A stretch of DNA of 64,000 nucleotides from Istiophorus platypterus (lineage: Eukaryota; Chordata; Actinopteri; Istiophoriformes; Istiophoridae), in contig CM029120.1 in the NCBI GenBank assembly GCA_016859345.1, positions 19,305,001-19,369,000 of the forward strand, read 5' to 3'. The notes under the pieces are model-generated. The model was not told where the DNA came from. It made no database searches and saw only the letters and a list, made by a program, of their open reading frames with translations. The translations under genes and the position numbers were made by a program. Below are positions 1 through 10,730 of this stretch, one piece after another; positions within the stretch are counted from its first letter, which is position 1, and every line of letters starts with the position of its first letter.

Positions 1-420
1 GCCCAGCCAGTCACCTGACTTGAATCCAACTGAAAATCTATGGAAAGGACTAAAGATCAGAGTTCATTGAAGAGGCCCACAGAACCTTCAAGATTTGAAG
101 ACTGATTGTGTTGAAGAACCTGAGCAATGCATGTGACTAGTTTCTCCATACAGGAGGCGTCTTGAAGCCGTCATTACCAACAAAGGCTTTTGTACAAAGT
201 ATTAAATAAATTTCAATAAGCGTGTTCAATACTTTTTCCCTGTGTCCTTCCATTTTATTACACAGCTTCATTTCTGAACTAATTTGTTTTGGTTTCTTTG
301 TATGGATGGATCACTTGAGTTGTTACCAACATCTGGTGAAAATTTCATGCTAATAGCACCTTCAGAAATACATTTACTGAGAAAAATGATGACATGTTCA
401 ATACTTATTTTAACCACTAT
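1..420 (+). mobile_element. 3' end of a Tc1-like DNA transposon
   Basis: The left edge of the window cuts into a Tc1/mariner-superfamily element. The end of a transposase frame (2-205) is followed by a 3' terminal region holding two similar motifs of about 17 bp, at 222-238 (GTGTTCAATACTTTTTC) and 394-410 (ATGTTCAATACTTATTT). Paired short repeats inside a long terminal inverted repeat are the IR/DR arrangement known for Sleeping-Beauty-type fish Tc1 elements. The outer end is probably near 415-420, next to an AT run that could hold the TA target duplication. The 5' half lies outside the window, so the matching left repeat cannot be checked. Confidence 0.8.
2..205 (+). pseudogene. Tc1-like transposase, C-terminal fragment, broken
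   Basis: In the frame of base 5 the sequence reads SQSPDLNPTENLWKGLK. This is the Tc1 transposase motif around the last acidic residue of the DDE catalytic triad (SPDLNPIENLW in active relatives). Downstream residues ending EAVITNKGFCTKY before a TAA at 203-205 fit the family C-terminus. In-frame stops at 68-70 (TGA) and 134-136 (TGA) interrupt the frame, so this copy cannot make transposase. Only about the last 68 codons are in the window. Confidence 0.85.
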
Positions 421-2397
421 ATATATATATATAAACACATTTCATTTCACCGATTTCAACAAACAGACTTAACATTGTTTTTATACCTTTGAGACTTCTG
501 ACTTAAGATATCATGAGCATATCTTTATAAACATCATTTTGATTACACAATTTAAAGAAAATTGTGCTTTACTTCTGTTTTGTTATACATTATGGTTAAA
601 TACAGTGGATTTTTCTAAACTTGCAAAACTACCTCACCAAAGTCCAAATACAACTATTGTGATAGGATGTCTAAGGAAATTTGACCTCTGTTGATATCTG
701 TAGGGTAACAAATTATACAGTCCTTTAACAGTTGTGAAGAAGACAGATTATAACCTGACATAAAACACAAAATGCTTCCTTATTTGATGTAATACAATGC
801 TTTATTTTCTCAAAACACAGGTTGTGGCAAAAAGGGAAGGGTTACAACTTCAGTACTTGTCTATATACAGGGTTTTAGATTAAATCAAAAGAAAAGAAAA
901 GAAAAAAAGGATTTCACACAAATACCAGTTGGGTTTGTTGAACCCTAAACAATTAGGAGTCCGCCTATGTGTTTGAGAGTCTCTGTGTGTTTTGAAAGGC
1001 AGCTTATATCAGCTTTTATTTATTTTATATGCATCATATTTGAATATATTATTCTAATGTCACAGGAATGGCAATCGTGAAAGCACCAGTGATCTCTGTG
1101 TTGTTCTGAACTGCTTTTTGTGCTTTATATAATGTGTGTCAGTATTTTGTTCTTGCTGCCTGCAATCAGATATCTCAGCATCATCTACAACAGGCTGAAA
1201 CTTCAGAAGAATGTGACCCTTTCAGAAGAAAATGAAAACGATAAAAATATAAAATAAAGAATTGAGGCTTGGTTATATAATCGAAAACTGGAGTTATTTT
1301 CCAGAGATATGGACACAGTTTCTGTGCCATAACCGTTAACGCTACTTTGATCTAAAGCTCCTTGGGGTGTAAAAGCTCAAGCAAACATTTTATGAGTCCA
1401 TAAATTCTGTCTCCTGTACATTGTCAATGGAGCAGAAAAAGTGTCGTTTGACAGTAGAGCAGATTAAGGGTTTTCTAGCTTTGTGAGAGACTTCATGTTT
1501 TCAAGTATTGATTGAACTGTCTAAGATCATAATAGAGCTGGGGATTGGAAAGTTGCTCCATCAAGGCAGTGCAAATTTTGGGTTATATGACAGGGTTTGC
1601 CATTGACAAGTGTGAATGAGGACAGGTAAGGTGGGATTCAGCCTTAGACCGCTGGTGAATATGTTTATATTTGCCACATTTTATGTTTTTAACATCTCAC
1701 AGGCCATACACCTACTGCATTTAATCAGAATGGAACCACAGATTATCTCAAATACAGGCCTCTGTTCCCAAACATTGTGTAGCCTGAGGAAATTTCAGAA
1801 CCTTACCTGCTAAAATCTACAAATGTGATGGCCATGTTCTTTACCTATTCAAACAGGCAGCTTTAGAGAAATACAGTAGCTACTATCAATTATGGACAAG
1901 ATCCACAGTTCTATACACTTTACCTCACTTTAAAGTATCATACTGAGGATGAGGTAAATGGTTTAGGTTTGTTTTGCAGACAGATGTTTTATTAAAACTT
2001 CATTTATTTTCATTTGCACCAATTCAGTGGAGCTACATTTTGACTGAATGCAGGTATGAATGCGACAATGCAACTGTCAGGGTTAGAGGTTTAATTTCTC
2101 ACGGTGCAAACAGATAAAGGGTTGTGGATTACATACTCCTCTGGCTAGGAAAACTGCTGGGCTGTTCACATAAATTGCAAAATAAACATCTTATCAAAGA
2201 TCACACACACTCTCCCAAATTGTTATTTGAACCAACACAGTTTAAATCATTTCATACGCTGCATATTCAGAAGCTGTTGATTCATTATGTGAGAAGCTTG
2301 ACTGAGGGGCCATTTTTTTTGTATCCTCTGATCCAATATTTAATACATGTATGGTTAAAGTAGGTAGAACCTAGCAGTAAAGTATCTAGAAGTCAAG
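421..2397. other. Unique AT-rich sequence, no gene seen
   Basis: No homology, splice-bounded exon or structured RNA could be recognised. It contains short A-rich and T-rich runs and only short open frames without family motifs. Confidence 0.5.
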
Positions 2398-2425
2398 GGT
2401 CCAGGGTCCAGGGTCCAGGGTCCAT
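2398..2425. repeat. Four copies of a 7-bp unit (GGGTCCA)
   Basis: Four consecutive perfect GGGTCCA units. A short simple tandem repeat in otherwise unique DNA. Confidence 0.9.
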
Positions 2426-4632
2426 CTAAATGCAGTAGGGAAGATTAGGGAACAACCCCCCCCCAGTGCTGTCTTGAACTTAACACTTCCTGGTCACTGG
2501 TTCCTGACCCTAGCAGTATCAATCAGCTACGGGAAATTTAAAATGCTGCACTCAAGATAAGCCAAATGTGTTTTCTGTTAGATAATTGTGTATTTATTTT
2601 TACCATTCTTGTTGCCATTCTATTGTCTGTCCAACTATCATACCCCAGTGGTAAGTCGGCCCTGAACAAATTTTATGCTCATTAATTGTCTGTGCAGACG
2701 AAGACAATATCAAGGTGATTCTTGGTGGGTTTCCACCTTCTGCTGTTTTGCCTCAGTGAAGTGTTTTTGCATGTTTTTTAGTCTTTTACTATCAATTAAA
2801 ACAACATTGTTTGCAGTTGTATTTCTTTCATTAAGTGGAACTGAGTGCTTGTGGTTTGAGGAGGCCTGGGTGAGGTCTCCTCACTAAAGGTACCGTGACC
2901 TCTTTGTGGTGTGAGTGTGTTTAAATTGCAGCGACCGCACTTGTGAGTATAAGCTGACACCCTGGATACTCCTTAGCATAGCCTGCCGCCCCATTCATTA
3001 ACCTCAGCCCACTTAAGTTTCGTGGTTTTATTGATCAGTTTTACTGGAAGAACATTTTTAACATGTAAAGCTAAGTTTAGAAGATTTTAACTATGTTAAG
3101 CTTTGTAATATAATATCGTAACATCCAAATTTGGATCCTGTTTTTCATTCTTAATATTAACCCATCTGTTTTGTCTGCTTTTAGCATAAAGTTCCAGTTT
3201 CCCTTCAATCCAATTATGTCGATAAAAATGACTTTATCTTTGAATCACATCACTTAGTGTACACGTGTGTGCCTTGGTGTTGTCAAAGCAGCGAACATAG
3301 GGTTATTGCAATCCAGTATTACCTAATTTATTGAAAATAGCCTTCCTTCACCAGTACCCGTGATATTTTTAGGTATAACTCCAAATTCTCACAAGACCTG
3401 CGATGTCAGTGGTACAGAATGTGAGCACTGCTAAAGCCTCGATCCATTTAATCCACACCCACTCCAGCCTGTTAAAGCATCAGGATCCTCAACTGTACTT
3501 CAGCAGTATAGATTGTGAGACGTTAAGTTTGTCGTTTATATCACTTCCTCCGCAAAGCGTAGCTCTTAAAGTCTATAATGTACCTATGAATGTATGAGTA
3601 TAGATATGTGTGATTTTGACTGCTGTCGATGGTGAAAAAGCTCTCGAGAAAAAAACAGTGCACAAAAACAGTTCTTCGGGGTCACACCTTTGATGTGGAT
3701 TACACGCATCTCTTGGAAAAAGAAAAATGAACCTTGAGAGAAGTGAAGAATGTCCAGGAATCACTTTAAAAAGCCTATTTGGAACAGCTTGACCTTAACA
3801 GCATTCTTCTTTCTTTTAAATTAACATCATACCTGAAATAGTACTTTGTGTGCCAGCAGGTGTGGAACTAGCTGAGAATCTCACTTATTCCTTTGCAATA
3901 CAAGATAAAACTTATTTACAGAACAAAAAAGAAACAGTTACTGCTTAGAGATGCTCCAGAGCTTATTCTCAGGTCCACGATTTCTATCCCACATGATTCA
4001 CATTAGCTCAGCCCATCCACTTAGCATGTTTTAATCTTTCTTTTCTTGACATGCAAAAAACACTTTGACTCCGACTGAAAGTGGAAATGGTTCAAGGATT
4101 GTCAATGCAATTTGTTAGGAAAAGGCTCAAAATATAGTACCGTTATGTTGTGTTTCAGGGAATGATGCATATAGAAGCTTGAAAAAGTACCAACTAACAC
4201 TAGAAAATTACACTAGAGCGCAACACTACCTGATCAATGAGCTTATTTGCAAGCAACTTGGTATTGAATCTGTTAGTACAAACATTTGATGGATCAACAC
4301 CACTGTCAGCGGTAGTGTGGCACTGTTAGTGTGAAATTACATCCTGCTGCCTGTGAGGAGTACACCTCCTGGGGAGGTGAAGCGAAGAGTTGGGAGGGAG
4401 AAAGGTCTCGGCTTGGGAAGTGCGGCTCCGACAAGGTAATTAAACGCACCTTGGGCTTGATGGATTTCTAATTGGAGGCTGGTCACATCAGAGGTGTGCT
4501 GGATTATAGTGTCGGTAATGAATGGGAGAGACAGAGCATGACAGATTAGTACTGTTACGCCTCTCCCTGAAATGTAGGGGGAGTGTATATGAGTGGCAGT
4601 CTGTGTGTGTCTGTGTCTGCATTACACCATTT
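2426..4632. other. Unique sequence, no gene seen
   Basis: No gene or repeat recognised. The part at about 4330-4560 is richer in GC and contains homeodomain-like core sites (TAATTA near 4437, CTAATTGG near 4470). That would suit a conserved regulatory element but proves nothing without alignment. Confidence 0.45.
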
Positions 4633-4672
4633 TGATGTGTGTGTGTGTGTGTGTCTGTGTGTGTGTGTGTGT
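4633..4672 (+). repeat. TG dinucleotide microsatellite
   Basis: (TG)n with one C interruption about mid-way. More TG-rich sequence lies nearby at 4592-4618 and 4789-4804. Confidence 0.95.
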
Positions 4673-4834
4673 AAATGAGGATGAAAAAGAGAGATTTACA
4701 GTATGTGTATAATCCAGTTTATGTACAGCGTGTACCTCGGGTCTGTCTAAACGCAGTTCTGCGTATATGTCAATGTGAAAGGTTACCAATGTGTGTGTGT
4801 GTGTACATTGTGGCTGCTCTGAAATGTGGAAAGC

Positions 4835-5020
4835 AGCAGTGAGGGAATGAAGACGAGGGGGAGGGAATGCAGAGGATCAACAGGAGGAGAAGTGAAGAGG
4901 GAGGAGGAAGAGCAGGAAGATTAGCGAGAGAATGTGAACACAGCAAAAAGATGAGAAAAAGAAATAGAGATGTGAGAGAAACAACAAAAAGCAGGAAGAA
5001 GATGTTATCCAAAATGAACA
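4835..5020 (+). repeat. Purine-rich low-complexity tract
   Basis: The plus strand is strongly biased to A and G (GAGGAG, GGAAGA, GAGAAA words) for about 180 bases. Open frames on both strands here are a by-product of the composition. Confidence 0.7.
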
Positions 5021-5030
5021 GGAGTCCAAA

Positions 5031-5657
5031 AACATGTAATTCTTTTTTTTAAAACGACACATTTATAACAAAGGGTCTGACAAAAGAGGTCAATGAGATT
5101 ATGGAAAGTGTAGCATCAAGTGCATGAGTTATCTCTGCTGATTTCATTTTGACTGTTCTTTTTTTAGCCTGTCTCAAAACTTCATGGAAGTGCAACACTG
5201 CCATGTTGGAGTATCTTTAAGAAGCATCATAAGCACAACGTGAATACATGTGTAGTTTTATGACCACCAACTACTGGGTCAATGCTTCATCTTCTCACTA
5301 AGGTTCTCTTTAAGGAGGAAAAATCCATGAAAACATGATTTCCCAAACAACCTCTCATTCACTTCAGTTTACCTGTTGCTCTGTTTCTGATCCTGATGTT
5401 TTTTCTCTCCTCAGATACACAATATTTTTTTTTTGTAGAAAACAAAGAAAGTGTCAATTTCGGCTGGAAAAAGATGTTAGTGTTATGGAAGATTGAAAGT
5501 CTCCTAGGAATTGTTCATACTACTAACTTGCAACAGCAAATCCACTCAAGCATATCAATTTTAACCGTACATTTAAAGTGTCATCTTCAGTTTAGACACT
5601 GGTTCTGTGATGTGAGCATGATAAGCTTTTTAACATTAAATTAATGTATATAAAATC
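5031..5657. other. Unique sequence, no gene seen
   Basis: AT-rich sequence with T-runs near 5042 and 5426. No motif-bearing frame or recognised repeat. Confidence 0.5.
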
Positions 5658-5810
5658 CCATGGAGGAATTCGGACCGACTCTAATACAGTGCTCTCCATC
5701 ACCGTCATCAAAACACCAAATGGGGGAAAATCTTTTTGGAAGAGTATTGTTCCATGCCTCCAGTAGAGGTCCAGAGATTTGTAGAACTAATACCAAGCTC
5801 TTCCGGACAC
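5658..5810 (+). pseudogene. Tc1-like transposase remnant, C-terminal end
   Basis: One frame reads QCSPSPSSKHQMGENL. After a one-base frameshift, the next frame reads FLEEYCSMPPVEVQRFVE. Together these match the end of a teleost Tc1-like transposase (the family with SPPPSSKHQMREY and PPVEFQRLVE), just downstream of the last catalytic glutamate. The minus-strand remnant at 55776-56070 reads SPPPSSNQQMREHL at the same place, so both belong to one family, different from the element at 1-420. The region that would carry the catalytic glutamate is not recognisable. The terminal repeats are not visible, so the fragment is old and truncated on both sides. Confidence 0.7.
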
Positions 5811-5999
5811 TGCTTTTTCCTTTAATCTGCTACCCAGATTTAGAGCAACTGCATAGATGATGACAAGAGTGCAATGCTATGTATGAATAATGACTGTGTT
5901 GCAGCAGTTTAACTCTGGATCTACAGATCTACAGTACAATAAGTGTACATCAAGTTAAGTGTTACTTAGATGACATTGAAATGAGCTTAGACAGCAATG

Positions 6000-6560
6000 G
6001 GTGGTTGGGTGAGCAAGATAGAGATAAAAAGGGCAAAAGAGGTAAAGAAGAAAAGGAGAATGAGGGGGAGAAATCGACTCTCCTTGTTTTTAGCAGGCAG
6101 AGGGACAGGCGGCGAGGAGGCGGAGAGTAGGAGAGAGAGGGAACCTGAACGAAGAGAGAAAACAGAGGCGGAGAGAGACAGGAGACAGTGAGTGTGTGTG
6201 TGTGTTCTGGGGGTAGGAAGAAAGAATAGGAGAGGAACTTTTAATGGCCCTGCTGTTGTCTTTGTCAGCACACTGTGACAGCCAGAATCAATTATTAACC
6301 GGAACCACAAGCCTTTGGAGGAAGAAAAGAAGAAGAAAGTGCGGCAGGAAGGTGATGAGAGCGAGGGAGATAAGGGCAGAGGGATGGAGGTAAGATGAGA
6401 GCATGAGCATCGATGTAAAGAAAGGAAGATGTAGGAGGATGTATGGAAAGGAGAGAGGAGGCTAAATTAGGAGATGGGGATAGTGAGACGGGGCTCATGC
6501 TGGGGGAAAAAAACAGTTAAGGAATGAAGAAGGGATGCAAGAACAAGAGGATGAGACATT
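6000..6560 (+). repeat. Long purine-biased region
   Basis: Two strongly A/G-rich stretches (about 6010-6190 and 6310-6560) are separated by a short mixed segment at about 6190-6310. A GTGTGTGTGTGT run lies at 6192-6204. The bias creates frames of about 60-110 codons on both strands, rich in Arg/Glu or Ser/Leu/Pro, which I do not regard as genes. Such strand bias can form triplex (H-DNA) structures, but mirror symmetry is not obvious. Confidence 0.6.
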
Positions 6561-7251
6561 CTTTCACAACAGTGGAGGAAACGAGACGCGAGAGACACAG
6601 TCTATGTCCTTTTGTTTGTTTTAGTCCCTCAGGTCACGCTGTGTGTGTCTTATATGCTTGAGAAGTCAAGCCTTAGCACAGACGTGCTGGGTTATGGTTG
6701 CATCATGCTACAGCAGAAGACAGGTTCTGACTGTATGTCCTTACACCAACATTTTTCACAGAGGTCAGATTCCAAAGGGTTGCATCCTCTTAGAAATTGA
6801 CCATTTTGAACATGCCTTCATTCAGTATAGCCCGCTCGCTGTGACCTCCTGATTCGGTCCTCCATTACCACTGATGTGAGTCATTTTGCTGGGATTTTGG
6901 GGGCTGTCCTAGATTCTGTCCCTGTTGTCTCCCACTATAATGCACTACATGAAGCAATCGTTACATGTGGAGCTCCATGTCTCTCAGGTGGGGCCTTTAT
7001 CAGGTTGATATTGTCTGGGTTCAGCATTAGAAGCTTCCAGACTCGTAGTCATAAGTTAGAGTAAGAAGGCACCTGGGAAGACCTCAACAGTGTATTTAGC
7101 TATGAGTGCTAATTACTGCATTAGCCGAGGATATTGATTGGTACAATTTATACGATGGATTCTATGATGTTATATAAAGGTGAAACAATCTCGACACTAA
7201 GTCAGTAATCATCATGCAGTGAACAACCATCTTGAATATGATGCTACATAA

Positions 7252-7252
<1 letters not shown>
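6561..7252. other. Unique sequence, no gene seen
   Basis: Moderate GC and overlapping short frames (6612-6852) without recognisable domains or splice-supported structure. Confidence 0.45.

Positions 7253-7290
<38 letters not shown>
7253..7290 (+). repeat. (ATT)n trinucleotide microsatellite
   Basis: About 12 uninterrupted ATT units. Confidence 0.95.
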
Positions 7291-7293
<3 letters not shown>

Positions 7294-8040
7294 AGTAGCA
7301 ACAGTAATAGTTTTATCCCGATTTCAGCGACAATTTTCACACTAGACTTGAAGATCCTGTCTTTCGTATCTGTGTGTTTTAAATAGGTAAAGGATTATGG
7401 TTGATGAACGCTTGGCTTTTAAGTTCCAAGCTTCCCATTCAAGACAGCCCGCTGGCTTGTTTTTAGCATGGGAGCTAACTAACTGAGACTTTTCTTTGGA
7501 GCTCTAGATAGCAAGAGTTACACAGACACTATCCCCAGAGGAAGTCAACTAAGACTAAAACTCCCTTGGTCCTCGGTGGTAAGTTTCTCCTCTATTTTCT
7601 GGGTTGGACATCTGCTGACTAAGTTTTCTCCCGGTCCTCTGATATCCTTACTGCGGTTGACTACTCTGCATGGCGCTACGTCTGTCCTTTGTATTGTTTG
7701 CTGGCTGTGGACTTCCCTTTTTTACAGCTCGACTGACTGTCCCATCAGCAGAGGTCGCGGAGCTGCAAAGTGTATTTAGATCCATTGAGTGGCTCAGTTA
7801 TGATCTCGTCTTTCTCCTCATCGCCAGACTCGCCGTCTCTTTCTTCGGGCGCTTCCGTGTGCAAAAATCCCCATTTGTCACTCCTGCAGTTGGAGTCTGA
7901 CAACTTGTTTCACTCGGTCTCAGCTTCAATGACTTCCTCTCCTTCACCACAGCCACCTGTTACTATTCAAGCGTCAGACCGGGCGATCAATCACTCCGCT
8001 AACCTGCTCTCAGCTCGTTAATGTTTGAACATAAACTCAG

Positions 8041-8500
8041 ATTTAAGCTCTCAATTTACAAAGGCAACTCTGAAGCTGAGCAACGTAGAATTTTAATTGT
8101 TGTAGACTCCTTCATCATATTCATAAAGCTTCCTAAAGACTGTCTCTGAGGAGGCCAACAGTTTTTTTTGGAACTGATTCCATCTCTCCTTGACCCAAAA
8201 CCCAGTGTCCACATTGTGATAGTGCATGGTGGTACCAGTTACATCATGTTCAGGCAGTCCATTGAGATGCATTAAGAGTTTGAGTCTCTCACCTGCCCAG
8301 TTGAAAGCCTGGGGAGGAGATGCATCCTGTCTGGTCCCACTCCCACTATGATCAAGAGCTCTGAAGGTTTTAATCTTTTTAGTCTGCAACTTTGGATGCA
8401 AAATGTGATGACCACCACTTGATTTGATTTTACCAGTCAATATGATTCCTTATGGACCAAAGGTTTGAACATCACGGGTTGCATCCTAACAGGAAAAGAT
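8041..8500 (+). pseudogene. LINE ORF1 with SGNH/GDSL esterase domain, decayed
   Basis: Four family blocks survive across shifting frames. Block I at 8090-8116 reads ILIVVDSFI, corresponding to the GDS serine motif with Gly changed to Val; the nucleophile Ser codon is at 8108-8110. The third block at 8213-8245 reads IVIVHGGTSYI, corresponding to HVGTND. Near 8323 the frame reads ILSGPTPT, matching the SGPLPT block. At 8470-8490 it reads HHGLHPN, matching DGLHPN, with the catalytic Asp replaced by His and the catalytic His kept. Esterase ORF1 proteins are known from CR1/L2-type LINEs. Several frameshifts and stops separate the blocks. Confidence 0.75.
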
Positions 8501-8784
8501 CGGGAAAATCAATTGTTTATTTTGTTATCTTTATTTGTTTGGCCTTACGTGATGGTTTCCCTAGCGAAACCCTACCCATTATCCTGGTTTTATATATCAG
8601 AGCCCTGTCATGGATAATGTGAGTCCTGCTGGTGTTGGATTTGTTTTCCTCATGAATTAATCAATTCCTCAGTATTTAGTATCACTAAGAGGCAGTGTAA
8701 AACATCGAAATCTACTCACAGTCCACACAGAAACAATCTCAACACAGTTAAAAACACTTCAATCTCTGCAGTTGAGTCAGCTAA

Positions 8785-9395
8785 TTTCTGTTTACTCAAT
8801 GTTGCAAAGTCTTTTATTTCCCAGGATTTTATTATGACAAACAATATTGATTTTTTTTTTTTTATCATGGATAAATCCTGATGAATGAGCCCCTCTCATT
8901 TAGTCATCACCCCAAGCATATTTATTTTTTCACGAATGAAAAGCTGAGGGGGTGTCCTTGCAGTCATATGCAGAAATTATTTTAGTTGTGTTCTAGTCTT
9001 GCTTGGCTGCTTCTTCACCTTTGAGAATCTTACTTTTAACTAAATATAAATGTGTCTGTTTTATATGTTTTGACCTAAAGAGCCCCTAAACTTACGTCTG
9101 GTTTTATTCAGGATTTTTTTTAATCTTTTTACATTTTATTAGTCATTATGCTAAAATATGATGCAGTTCTTATTCTTAGTGATTTAAATATCCATGTTTG
9201 TTGACCCTCTTCCTCTGCGTTTGCTTCTGATTTCATAAAACATTTGTTCTTTTAATTTGACCCAATATGTGACACTCCTGCCATGACAAAGGATCCACAG
9301 TTGATCATGTGCTCTCCCATGGTTTCTGTGTGGATGATGTGAACTTGGTTGATTTTGCCATTTGATCACATTATGCTATTCCAGCTTCCTCTCCT
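8785..9395 (+). pseudogene. LINE ORF2 endonuclease domain, decayed
   Basis: From about 8785 the frame reads SLLNVAKSFISQDFIMTNNIDFFF, matching the LLNVRSLxNKxxxLxDFI start of CR1/L2 endonucleases. GGVLAVI near 8950 fits the RGGGLAVV block. At 9163-9198 AVLILSDLNIHV matches the GDFNIHV block, with Gly changed to Ser and Asp and Asn kept. At 9282-9323 HDKGSTVDHVLSHG matches the TH..GHTLDLVLS block. The closing SDH motif is shifted by one base near 9364. Multiple stops and frameshifts show that it is inactive. Confidence 0.75.
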
Positions 9396-9404
9396 CTCCC
9401 CTGA

Positions 9405-9438
9405 CCCCCCCCCCCCCACACACACACACACACACACC
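9405..9438 (+). repeat. C-run followed by a (CA)n microsatellite
   Basis: About 11 C residues run into 10-11 CA units, inside the LINE between the endonuclease and linker regions. Confidence 0.9.
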
Positions 9439-9494
9439 GATTCCCTCCACCCCCTTAATTAACTCTCCTTTCTTTGTTTCACATATTTGTTTAT

Positions 9495-10560
9495 ACATAT
9501 TTCAATGGCAGTGTAACACATGGTCTCACCGTAGACGAGCTTGTTAGTGATTTTAACAACTTTTGCACAAATATTCTAGAGGAGACAATGCAGGACGGCG
9601 GAGCGGAAATGGAAAAAGGACAAGCTCAGTATCTAGCCAGAATCCTTTTTAAGACCATGAATTTTGTGATTGCCCCCCCACCCCAAAAAGCCAGCGAGTT
9701 AAATCTCCAAAGGAGAGATGTGAGGAATTTATTAATTACTTTATTAGCAAAATAGCTGAGATACAGCACTTTCAGCTCTGATTTCAGAGAGCTTGATGTT
9801 GACTTCAATGACTTTACCATTAACACAGTTCAGAGCACTTTCTAAATCATTCACCCATCATTCAGACTACATTCCCACTTGGCTTTTAAAAGCAGCATTT
9901 CAGATAGGTGGTCCAAATATTTTAGCCATTATATATTGCTCTCTGTCGTCTGGTATTTTCCCCTCCTATTTTACACACGCCATTGTTTACTCCCTTCTAA
10001 AGTGTTCCACCCTATATCATTCGGTCCCCATCTCCATGCTGCCATTTTGTCTCCGATCAACTGGTCACTTTTATAGAGAACAATCCAAGTCTGCTCAGGT
10101 GATCAAGGTGTTGCAGTCTTACTTTGCCCAACTGAGACATTTAACCAAGAACTTTAGTTTGAAATCAGCGAGCAAAACATCCAGAGACGGCAGGTAATAC
10201 GAAACGCTGCTGCCAGGATTTAAACATGAAACAACCATAATACCCCAGTGCTGCCCTTCATTGGTTATCTGAGTTTTAGAGTTGATTTTGAGATTTTACT
10301 GCTTGTTTTAAAAGCCTTTAATGATCAGGTTTGTGTCTATATCTATGAGCTCCTAACTAACCTCTTCTGAGCCTGATTGCTGACTGGGATGCTTCAGCAA
10401 AGCCCTACTAATGGTTCTTTCGGTTTGTCACTAAAGCTGTCTTGGCCTTTGCTGTTCAGGCTCCTGTGTGGTGGAGCTCCCTGCCTACAGATCTCAGGAT
10501 GGTAGGCACAATATCCTCTTTTAAATCTCTTCTACAGACTCAATATTAGCATATCACATA
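9495..10560 (+). pseudogene. LINE ORF2 linker and reverse transcriptase, core deleted
   Basis: NGSVTHGLTVDELVSDFNNF (from about 9503) fits the endonuclease-RT linker. DYIPTWLLKAAF and ILAIIYCSLSSGIFP (about 9860-9965) fit the DPIPTxLLK and SLxxGxxP blocks at the start of the reverse transcriptase. After about 10020 the sequence jumps to residues typical of the region after the core: VIKVLQSYFAQLRHL (about 10100-10145), then VIRNAAARI (about 10192-10218), then HWLPV-like and DFEILLLVLKAFND residues (about 10260-10325). The fingers/palm region with the YxDD box is missing, pointing to an internal deletion of several hundred codons near 10020-10090. Confidence 0.75.
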
Positions 10561-10730
10561 TTCTCAACTTTTGGTAATTGTTGTAACAATTTTAGTTATT
10601 TTAATAGTTAATTATTTATTCTTTACAATTTATTTTTTGGATAATGTTTACTTGCATTACTAGTTTTTTTATTATAAAGCACCTTGTAACTTTTTTCTGA
10701 AAGGTGCTATATAAATAGAATTATTATCGT

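Larger units (their letters stand above)
7500..10730 (+). mobile_element. Degenerate CR1/L2-clade LINE with esterase ORF1
   Basis: A single non-LTR retrotransposon can be followed in order on the plus strand. It has an SGNH-esterase ORF1 (8041-8500), an apurinic-type endonuclease (8785-9395), reverse-transcriptase flanking regions (9855-10350), and a 3' end at 10675-10726 reading AAAGCACCTTGTAAC then AAAGGTGCTATATAAAT. That 3' end is the hallmark of teleost L2-like elements. Upstream sequence from about 7560, ending in SDRAINHSANLLSAR-like residues at 7975-8018, probably belongs to the same ORF1. All frames are broken by stops and frameshifts, and the reverse-transcriptase catalytic core is absent, so the copy is dead. 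The left boundary is approximate. The exact clade (L2, CR1 or Rex1) needs alignment. Confidence 0.8.

Noticed and set aside
5987..6498. Overlapping frames of 60-110 codons on both strands
   Set aside because: They arise from purine/pyrimidine-biased sequence; residues are low-complexity and unlike any family.
8093..8440. Minus-strand frame of 115 codons
   Set aside because: The plus strand here carries recognisable LINE ORF1 esterase blocks, so the minus frame is antisense shadow.
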